Origin: an uncultured Pseudomonadota bacterium
GTDB taxonomy: Bacteria; Pseudomonadota; Gammaproteobacteria; Steroidobacterales; Steroidobacteraceae
Assembly (NCBI GenBank): GCA_903884105.1
Contig: CAISDJ010000113.1
Location: 1-64,000 of the forward strand
Direction: 5' to 3'
DNA: 64,000 nt
How positions within the stretch are numbered: the first letter of the stretch is position 1; each line of letters begins with the position of its first letter. The translations under genes were made by a program, and so were the position numbers. The notes below the pieces were generated by a model. The model made no database searches and was not told the origin of the DNA. It saw only the letters and a list, made by a program, of their open reading frames with translations. This document shows, one piece after another, positions 58,009 through 64,000 of this stretch.

Positions 58009-58815
58009 GTGGCCAGACATCGATGCGCATCAGTCCTGTTGGCAGTGGCACTTGCCTTGTCTTTCACGGCACCGATGTCCGTCTGGGCGGCCGAGGCAGC
58101 CGCGAAGCTGCCCGACTGGAGCGGCGCGTGGCAACTGCGCGGTCGTGGAGAGTCCCGCGCGAGTGCGACCAACGGCGGCCCGGCCAAGGTTGGAGAGCGC
58201 AATTTGCCACCCTACAACCCTGCGTGGCAGAAGAAGTTTGAGGCGAACGCCGAGCTCGCAAAGCAGGACCGCTTTCCCGATCCACTCAGCTTCTGCGGCA
58301 TTCCCGTGGGTTACCCGCGCGTGCTGAACCTGCCGGACTCCTATGAATTCGTCGTACGGCCCGAGCGCGTGTGGATTCTCACCGAGAACGGCCCGAACCT
58401 GATGCGCATCTACACCGACGGTCGCGACCATCCAGCCGCAGACCTGATGTGGCCCACGTATACCGGCGATTCCGTCGGTCATTGGGAAGGCGACGCGCTG
58501 GTGTTCGACACCGTCAGCATCAAGAACGACGGCGACACCATCTTCGATCGCAACGGCGTGGTCTTCAGCGACAAGATTCACGTCGTCACCCGCCTCCGGA
58601 TTACGGCGCCGGATACGTTGACTGCCGACGTCACGGTAATCGACCCCGGAGCGCTGACCGAGCCGTACAAGATCGTCCGGCAGTTTCGGCGAATCGAAGC
58701 CAGCGCCCGCGTGTACGACTATGCCTGCCGCGAGAACAACCGCAATCCCATCGATGCCAGCGGCAAGACCCTTACACTCGGAACCGATGGCCGCGTGATC
58801 GATCTCGCGAAGTAA
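58009..58815 (+). CDS. Secreted WEGD-core protein, short form
   Basis: 268 residues from a GTG (CAGGGGGG upstream). Signal peptide ends SVWA. Core motifs: DWSGAWQL, FCGIPVGYPR, YTDGRDHPAA, TYTGDSVGHWEGDALVFDT, HVVTRLR, VIDPGALTEPYK and CRENNRNP. It shares C / DGR-H / G-W-E-G / DP / C-E-N with the proteins at 1978, 4802 and 55959, but lacks an N-terminal beta-sandwich and lipobox. A DUF6152 gene follows 33 bases downstream. Function is unknown. Confidence 0.75.
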   Translation: MARHRCASVLLAVALALSFTAPMSVWAAEAAAKLPDWSGAWQLRGRGESRASATNGGPAKVGERNLPPYNPAWQKKFEANAELAKQDRFPDPLSFCGIPVGYPRVLNLPDSYEFVVRPERVWILTENGPNLMRIYTDGRDHPAADLMWPTYTGDSVGHWEGDALVFDTVSIKNDGDTIFDRNGVVFSDKIHVVTRLRITAPDTLTADVTVIDPGALTEPYKIVRQFRRIEASARVYDYACRENNRNPIDASGKTLTLGTDGRVIDLAK

Positions 58816-58848
58816 ACGATGACACACTCAACCGTAGAGAGGCCGACC

Positions 58849-59235
58849 ATGCTGCGCCCCCTTCGCTCAATAACCCTGCTCCTCGCCGCGTTGTCGATGG
58901 CCTACGCAGGAACGGGCTCTGCACACCATTCGACGGGCATGTTCGACCAGGCCAAGACCATCAAGCTGGTGGGCACCGTCAAGCAATTTCAATGGACGAA
59001 TCCCCACTCCTGGATTCAGCTCGACGTCACCAATGAAGCCGGAGCCAAGGAAGAATGGAGCATCGAAGGCAACAGCCCCAATCAGCTTATCCGGCTCGGC
59101 TGGCGCCCCGGCACGCTGAAGCCCGGCGACAACATCACGCTCCTCGTCAAGCCGATGCGTGATGGCGCCAAGGGTGGGATGTTCGTCGAGATCACCCTCG
59201 CGGATGGGACAGTACTGAAGCAGTACGATCGGTAG
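58849..59235 (+). CDS. DUF6152 secreted small protein, second copy
   Basis: 128 residues from the ATG at 58849 (GAGAGG 6 bases upstream); an ATG at 58819 would add ten residues. The signal peptide ends GTGSA, leaving a mature start His-His-Ser-Thr-Gly-Met-Phe-Asp, as in the first copy at 5902. Core: LVGTVKQFQWTNPHSW, EEWSIEGNSPNQLIRLGW, LVKPMRDG. It probably works with the WEGD protein encoded just upstream. No activity is known. Confidence 0.8.
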   Translation: MLRPLRSITLLLAALSMAYAGTGSAHHSTGMFDQAKTIKLVGTVKQFQWTNPHSWIQLDVTNEAGAKEEWSIEGNSPNQLIRLGWRPGTLKPGDNITLLVKPMRDGAKGGMFVEITLADGTVLKQYDR

Positions 59236-59286
59236 CGGTTCCAACCTGGAAGTTCAGGGCTGGCCTTCCGCCCTGAACGACTGACC

Positions 59287-60345
59287 TTACTTCGACCGCC
59301 CCTTGAAACCCTGGGCGATGGTCGGGATAGCGACGACGGTGCTCTTGCGATTCTGCGACATGAATCCGGTCAGCACCACGGCATACAGTGTCTTCTTGTC
59401 GGCACCGCTGAATGCCACGCCATGTAGTCCTTCGGGTCCAGGGATCGTACCGAGGCGCTTGCCGTCCTTCGCAAAGACATCGACATTGTGCCCGGTACTT
59501 ACGTACAGCCTGCCCTCGGAATCGATGGTGGAACCGTCCCCGCCGCCACTCGACAGCTTGCCGAACTCGCGCTGGTTCTTGAGTGAGCCGTCAGCCTGCA
59601 CGTCAAACGCCGCCACTGTCGGCCCGTTGGTGACATAGAGGACGTTTTCGTCCGGGCTCAGGATGAGCCCGTTCGTCCTCAGGTCCTTGCCATACTGCGT
59701 GATGACTCCCTTGGCGCTGGCATAGTAGAGCCCGCCCAGCGTGAAGTAGACGCCCCCTTTGCTGTCGGCGGAAAGATCATTGAGGATGCCGCCAACACAA
59801 TCGAGCGGCTCACCCTGAAACGTGGTTGCCAGCACTTTGCGCTGCGGCTCGAGTTGCAGGATCGACGGGTTCAGTCCGCGGGCCACGACAAACAACTCGC
59901 CCTTTGAGTTTCTCGACAGCGAGCCTCCCGTCCTGGTCTCCCGATGAACGATCGTTTCCTTGCCGCTCGAGTCGAGCTTGAGCACGTCACTGTGATCGTT
60001 GCGGGCGAACAGCAGGCCGCCGTCATCGCTCGCGATCGGACCGTCGGCATTGTTGCCGGTGCCTTCCCAAACGACTTTCCAGGACTTTCCCGCTTCAATC
60101 ACGCCGGGAATGGCGATCGAAACGGCGGCTGGAGGAGTAACGGCCGCGGATGTTGCAGCGGACACCACGGCGGGCATCGACGGCATCTTGAATGCGGGTG
60201 CGGGATTCCCGCACTTGGCCAGCACCGCAGGTTGCGCGGGATCTTCCCAGGCTTGCAGGCTCTTTGGCACAGCCGGCTGACCCTGGCCGAATGCTGTTTC
60301 CACTACGCCGACAAGCATGACAGCGGCAAAGTAACGGGGTTTCAT
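59287..60345 (-). CDS. Secreted SMP-30/gluconolactonase-like beta-propeller
   Basis: 352 residues with AGGAG 7 bases before the ATG. Signal peptide MKPRYFAAVMLVGVVETAFG. After an Ala/Pro-rich segment comes a repeat-built propeller: GNNADGPIASDDGGLLFAR, TRTGGSLSRNSKGELFVVA, NDLSADSKGGVYFT, LYVTNGP and GSTIDSEGRLYVS, the pattern of SMP-30/Gluconolactonase/LRE. The metal ligands of SMP-30 (Glu, Asn, Asp) are plausibly among these. Lactonase activity is possible. Convergent with the DUF6152 gene. Confidence 0.75.
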   Translation of the reverse strand: MKPRYFAAVMLVGVVETAFGQGQPAVPKSLQAWEDPAQPAVLAKCGNPAPAFKMPSMPAVVSAATSAAVTPPAAVSIAIPGVIEAGKSWKVVWEGTGNNADGPIASDDGGLLFARNDHSDVLKLDSSGKETIVHRETRTGGSLSRNSKGELFVVARGLNPSILQLEPQRKVLATTFQGEPLDCVGGILNDLSADSKGGVYFTLGGLYYASAKGVITQYGKDLRTNGLILSPDENVLYVTNGPTVAAFDVQADGSLKNQREFGKLSSGGGDGSTIDSEGRLYVSTGHNVDVFAKDGKRLGTIPGPEGLHGVAFSGADKKTLYAVVLTGFMSQNRKSTVVAIPTIAQGFKGRSK

Positions 60346-60541
60346 GAAACGCTCCTGACTCGCAACGAACGGGAAGAGGGCGGCTTTAAGTTAGCATAGC
60401 GCTCCACGCGCGATCAGGCGCCTCAGGCGGCGCAAGTCATCGAAGATGCCCCCGAAGGCACGTCGCCACACATTTCATGGGCACTGTTTTAGGATTGTGG
60501 TGTCCTAGCCCGGACCGAAGAAGCAATAAGGAAGCCTGGGG

Positions 60542-62767
60542 ATGAGATTTGCTGCACTGCTTGCCGTATCCGGAATAACTTCTCTCGGAGCCTTCGCGAC
60601 CGCCGATGCCCAGGAATCGGAGGTCAAAGACCCGCGTGGGCCGAAGCAGGCACGGGCAGTGCGGGTCGAAAGCCGCCCGGTCATCGACGGTCGCCTGGAC
60701 GAGGCCGTGTGGCAGCAGGCCGACGTCATCAGCGACTTCCACCAGATCCGCCCGGGCGACGGCACGCCGACCACGGAACGCACCGAGGTCTACGTCATCT
60801 ATGACAAGGACGCGATGTACATCGGGGCACGCATGTTCGACAGCGAACCCGAACTGATCGCGGCGCCAACGAACCGCCACGGGTTGGGCCTGCCGAACGA
60901 CGATCGCTTTGTCATCATCCTGGACCCCTTCAATACTGGCCGGATGGGATACCGCTTCGAATCGAACCTGAATGCCGTCCGCCACGATGCGCTGTACCAG
61001 AACCCCACTTCGTTCCAGCTCGACTGGAACACGATCTGGGACGTCGCCGCCAGCGTCGACGGCAAGAGCTGGGTCACCGAGGTCGAGATTCCGTTCAAGT
61101 CTTTGTCCTTCGACCCGAGCATCGACACGTGGGGATTCAACTTCGGGCGTGGCATTCGCCGCCGGGGAGAGGAAGTCGCGTGGGTGTCCTACAACCGCAC
61201 CTACAACCCGAGCACGCTTGGCAAACTGACCGGGATCACGGGGATCGACCAGGGCCTCGGTATCGAAGTGGTGCCATCCCTGACCGGGACCCGGAAGGAG
61301 CGCTTCGCTCCCGACAGCACCAGACAAGACTTCGAGCCGTCCCTGGACGTGTTCTACCGGCTTACGCCTTCGCTGAATGCAGCGTTGACCCTCAATACGG
61401 ATTTCTCCGCCACGGAGGTCGATACGCGACAGGTCAACCTGACCCGCTTCAACCTGTTCTTTCCGGAAAAGCGCGATTTCTTCCTGAACGACCTTGATCT
61501 CTTCCAGTTCGGCAACATCGGCAACAGCACGACTTCCAACACGACTACGCTGCGCGGGGCACGGGAGAATGGCAGGCCCTATTTCTCGCGCAAGATCGGC
61601 CTGAGCAGCAGCGGTGAACCCGTCGATATCAACTACGGTGGCCGTATCAGCGGCCGCGTGGGACGCTGGAATATCGGGGCACTAGCGATTCACCAGGACG
61701 AGTCCGCTGGAGTTGATGCGTCGGACCTGCTTGTAGGACGCGTCTCGGCCGGCCTCCTCCGCGATGTCACCGTGGGCATGGTCTTCACGCACGGGAACCC
61801 GGTATCGAGCATCGCCAACTCGGTAATCGGCGGCGACTTCCATTACCTCAACAACCGGCTTCCGGGCGGCCAGGCGATCGAGGGAGAAGCCTGGTACCAG
61901 GTATCGGATACGCCCGGCCTTGAAAGCAATGACGCGGCGTTTGGCGCCGGCCTGCGCTCACCGAATTCAGCGGGACTCCGCGGTGGCGTCGGCCTCAAGG
62001 AAATCGGGCGCAACTTCAATCCGGCGCTCGGGTACGTCAACCGCACGGATATCCGCGACTACACCGCCGACCTGGGCTACACGCAGTTCTTTCGCGGCAA
62101 CAGGATCCAGTCCTGGTTCGCCGGCATCGATGCGCAACTCGTCTATGGCATCGACGGTGGCCGGCAGACCGAAGTGCTCGTATACCGACTGTCCGAGATC
62201 GAGACCAGCTCCCGGCACAAGGCTCAACTGCGCTACCTGCAGAACAGGGAAGTCGTACAGCGTCCCTTCATCCTGTACTCGGAACCTGGCCGTCAGTTCA
62301 CGGTCCAGCCGGGCGAGTATGCTTTCGATCAGGGCGAGCTCAGCATCACAACCGCAGGGCAGCTGGCCTTCTCTGGCAGCGTGACGGCGACCGTCGGCGA
62401 TTTCTATGACGGCAAGCGGACCGGCATCGCCTCCACGTTCAACTGGAACCAGTCGCGCCACTTCCGGCTCGCGCTGACGCATGACTGGAACAGCATCCAC
62501 CTGCGCCAGGGCGACTTCATCACGCGCCTGTCGACCCTGACCACGCAAACCGCGTTTTCGTCCACGCTGTTCTGGGTGAACCTGTTCCAGTACGACAACG
62601 TCTCCGAGGAAATCGGCCTCAACACGCGCCTCCAGTGGATCCCGAAGGCCGGGCAGGAGGGCTTCATCGTCCTCAACTACAACATGCAGGACCGCGACAA
62701 GGACAATGCGTTCGCCGCGGCCGCGTTCGACACCAGCGTGAAGTTCCGCTACACGTTCCGTTTCTAG
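60542..62767 (+). CDS. DUF5916 outer-membrane barrel with CBM9-like domain, copy 2
   Basis: 741 residues with a signal peptide (cleavage near ADAQ). The CBM9-like domain has PVIDGRLDEAVWQQAD, ILDPFNTGRMGYRFE, EVEIPFKSLSFDPSI and WGFNFGRGIRRRGEEVAWV, and the barrel region ends VKFRYTFRF. It aligns along its whole length with copy 1 at 51215-53467, including the FFPEKR segment; copy 2 has NLFFPEKRDFFLNDLDLF. A likely outer-membrane channel or surface protein of unknown substrate. It lies upstream of the palindrome at 62834. Confidence 0.83.
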   Translation: MRFAALLAVSGITSLGAFATADAQESEVKDPRGPKQARAVRVESRPVIDGRLDEAVWQQADVISDFHQIRPGDGTPTTERTEVYVIYDKDAMYIGARMFDSEPELIAAPTNRHGLGLPNDDRFVIILDPFNTGRMGYRFESNLNAVRHDALYQNPTSFQLDWNTIWDVAASVDGKSWVTEVEIPFKSLSFDPSIDTWGFNFGRGIRRRGEEVAWVSYNRTYNPSTLGKLTGITGIDQGLGIEVVPSLTGTRKERFAPDSTRQDFEPSLDVFYRLTPSLNAALTLNTDFSATEVDTRQVNLTRFNLFFPEKRDFFLNDLDLFQFGNIGNSTTSNTTTLRGARENGRPYFSRKIGLSSSGEPVDINYGGRISGRVGRWNIGALAIHQDESAGVDASDLLVGRVSAGLLRDVTVGMVFTHGNPVSSIANSVIGGDFHYLNNRLPGGQAIEGEAWYQVSDTPGLESNDAAFGAGLRSPNSAGLRGGVGLKEIGRNFNPALGYVNRTDIRDYTADLGYTQFFRGNRIQSWFAGIDAQLVYGIDGGRQTEVLVYRLSEIETSSRHKAQLRYLQNREVVQRPFILYSEPGRQFTVQPGEYAFDQGELSITTAGQLAFSGSVTATVGDFYDGKRTGIASTFNWNQSRHFRLALTHDWNSIHLRQGDFITRLSTLTTQTAFSSTLFWVNLFQYDNVSEEIGLNTRLQWIPKAGQEGFIVLNYNMQDRDKDNAFAAAAFDTSVKFRYTFRF

Positions 62768-62833
62768 CCGGGTGCCAGGCCGCTTCACTACCGTGCGCGA
62801 CTGCCGGTTCGGCCGCCGCCACCACCAAAGAAG

Positions 62834-62877
62834 AGGGGACAGCCCTTCTTACCCAAGGTAGGAAGAGTCTGTCCCCT
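62834..62877. repeat. Diverged copy of the GGGGACAG palindromic repeat
   Basis: AGGGGACAG (62834-62842) and CTGTCCCCT (62869-62877) flank a different centre (CTTCTTACC/GGTAGGAAG), which itself pairs. The outer arms match those at the left end of the window; the interior does not. It is intergenic. Confidence 0.55.
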
Positions 62878-62920
62878 GCTGACCCACCCGACGCGATATG
62901 CGATCGCGCCGCGCGTGAGA

Positions 62921-63985
62921 TCAGGCCATCGCCGGAATGTCGGTGTAACCCTTCGGGCCCGGCGAGTAGAACGTCGTGGCATCCCACGCATTGAGCTCGG
63001 CGCCCTTCTCGAAGCGGGCCGGCAGGTCCGGGTTCGCGATGAACAGCTTGCCGTAGACGCAGAAGTCTGCAAGGCCGGACTTGAGGGCGGCTTCGCCAGT
63101 CGCCTGCGTGAGGCCGCCGACAATTGCGTACGTGCCACTGTAATGGGGACGCAGCATCTCCCACGTGCCAGGCACCACGGTCTGCAGTACGTGGAGATAC
63201 CCGAGGCCAAGCGGCGCAAGCGCCTTCACCAGCGTCGTATAAGTTGCCGTCGGATCCGTATCCTGCACGTCGTTGAACGGCATCGACGGGGCAATCTTGA
63301 TGCCGACCTTGAGCGGCGAACCCGCGGCCTTAACCATGGCGTCGAGGCTTTCCATGACGAAGCGGATACGGTTGTTGACGCTGCCGCCGTATTGGTCGGT
63401 ACGCTGGTTCACGTTCGTGGACAGGAACTGCATCGGCAAGTAGCCGGAAGCGCAGTGATACTCGACACCGTCGAAACCGGCAGCCATCGCGTTGCGAGTG
63501 GCCTGCGCGAAATCCTCGATGACCTTGACGACTTCGCTGGTCGACAGCGCATGCGGAACGGGGTGATCCTGCATACCCTGCTCGTCGGTCCAGATCTGGC
63601 CGGCGGCCTTGATCGCCGATGGCGCAACCAGCGGCTCGGTGGTGTAGCGGTTCGCGTCATGGCCGATGCGGCCGACGTGCATCAGCTGGCAGAACATCTT
63701 GCCGCCCTTCGCATGCACGGCGTCGGTGATCTTCTTCCATGCGGCAATCTGTTCAGTGGACTCAATTGCAGGCGAGCGGGCGTAACCGAGGCCGACTGCC
63801 GATGGCGCGGTGCCTTCGGACAGGATGAGGCCGGCCGAGGCGCGCTGCGTGTAGTACTCGATCGCGAGTTCGGACGGGACGCCGCCCTTCAAGGCACGGC
63901 TGCGCGTCATCGGCGACATGATCATGCGATTCCGCGTTTCCATGCCGCCGATCCGGCCGGGCGACAAAAGGGTGATATCCGACAT
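62921..63985 (-). CDS. Old yellow enzyme family NAD(P)H:flavin oxidoreductase (alkene reductase)
   Basis: 354 residues, AGGAG upstream of the ATG. A full FMN-binding TIM barrel: RNRMIMSPMTRSRA, QLMHVGRIGHDAN, ITDAVHAKGGKMFCQL, NVNQRTDQYGGSVNNR and DFCVYGKLFIANPDLP. The active-site motif is GVEYHCASGYLPMQF: His177 and Tyr182 are present, but the position normally Asn or His is Ser180. The family reduces alpha,beta-unsaturated carbonyls and nitro compounds. The Ser substitution may change activity. No neighbouring partner gene is seen. Confidence 0.88.
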   Translation of the reverse strand: MSDITLLSPGRIGGMETRNRMIMSPMTRSRALKGGVPSELAIEYYTQRASAGLILSEGTAPSAVGLGYARSPAIESTEQIAAWKKITDAVHAKGGKMFCQLMHVGRIGHDANRYTTEPLVAPSAIKAAGQIWTDEQGMQDHPVPHALSTSEVVKVIEDFAQATRNAMAAGFDGVEYHCASGYLPMQFLSTNVNQRTDQYGGSVNNRIRFVMESLDAMVKAAGSPLKVGIKIAPSMPFNDVQDTDPTATYTTLVKALAPLGLGYLHVLQTVVPGTWEMLRPHYSGTYAIVGGLTQATGEAALKSGLADFCVYGKLFIANPDLPARFEKGAELNAWDATTFYSPGPKGYTDIPAMA

Positions 63986-64000
63986 AAGTTCTCCTAAGGT

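Noticed and set aside
60437-61327. A 296-codon minus-strand frame
   Set aside because: Antisense to the DUF5916 CBM9-like domain; no signal or motif.
1-64000. tRNA, rRNA, riboswitch or CRISPR array
   Set aside because: No tRNA-type TYC arm context, rRNA block, known riboswitch core or regularly spaced repeat was recognised by eye. A tRNA or structured RNA search would be needed to exclude one formally.

Overview
The window is about 63 percent GC chromosomal DNA from a Gram-negative bacterium. Lipobox and Tat signals, GtrA/GT2, NfeD/stomatin, HDOD, GGDEF-EAL, DUF6152 and DUF1552/DUF1592 families together suggest a gammaproteobacterium, perhaps near Steroidobacteraceae; that placement is inference from gene content. 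No rRNA, tRNA, CRISPR array, prophage or complete insertion sequence was seen. Mobile-type signals are limited to GGGGACAG...CTGTCCCC palindromes, at the left end (where they frame a broken esterase) and once near the right end.

Layout. 1-0.7 kb: palindromes and a hydrolase remnant. 0.7-6.3 kb: MsrQ-like haem protein, ComEA-like helix-hairpin-helix protein, two paralogous lipoproteins, a HupE-like protein with a membrane anchor protein, and a DUF6152 protein. 6.5-10 kb: gamma-glutamyltransferase, a c-type cytochrome lipoprotein and a metallo-beta-lactamase-fold protein. 10.2-20.5 kb: broken TonB-like gene, class III cyclase, NfeD/SPFH pair, tandem solute-binding proteins, DUF5658, 2OG oxygenase-like protein, thioesterase, MFS transporter with CAP protein, lytic transglycosylase. 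20.5-25.7 kb: C5-CoA catabolic genes (Mch, Mct, CitE-type lyase and Mcd-like dehydrogenase) beside a LysR remnant. 26-30.7 kb: surface glycan or lipid modification (membrane protein, methyltransferase, GT2, GtrA, ChbG). 32.6-38.1 kb: ankyrin / DUF1592 / DUF1552 operon. 38.8-41.4 kb: FMN-binding protein, NosR-like iron-sulphur membrane protein and ApbE, which look like a split NosR-type electron-transfer module. 41.4-45.1 kb: HDOD and GGDEF-EAL signalling. 45.7-51.2 kb: a DUF6644 pair, then a hybrid histidine kinase, a stand-alone winged helix, a response regulator with a MarR-like output and a tiny kinase-dimerisation-domain protein, followed by a broken PAS gene. 51.2-64 kb: a periplasmic and outer-membrane set with two DUF5916 barrels, dienelactone hydrolase, two cytochrome lipoproteins, two secreted proteins with a WEGD motif, a second DUF6152 protein, an SMP-30-like protein and an old yellow enzyme.

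The strongest cross-window pattern is a secreted network built from repeated families: four proteins sharing a C / DGR-H / W-G...G-W-[DE]-G / DP / C-[RP]-E-N core, two DUF6152 proteins whose predicted mature ends begin His-His, three small haem lipoproteins and two DUF5916 barrels. In two places a core-motif protein sits directly upstream of a DUF6152 gene. This set and the 46.9-50.7 kb signalling locus are the best candidates for undescribed systems.
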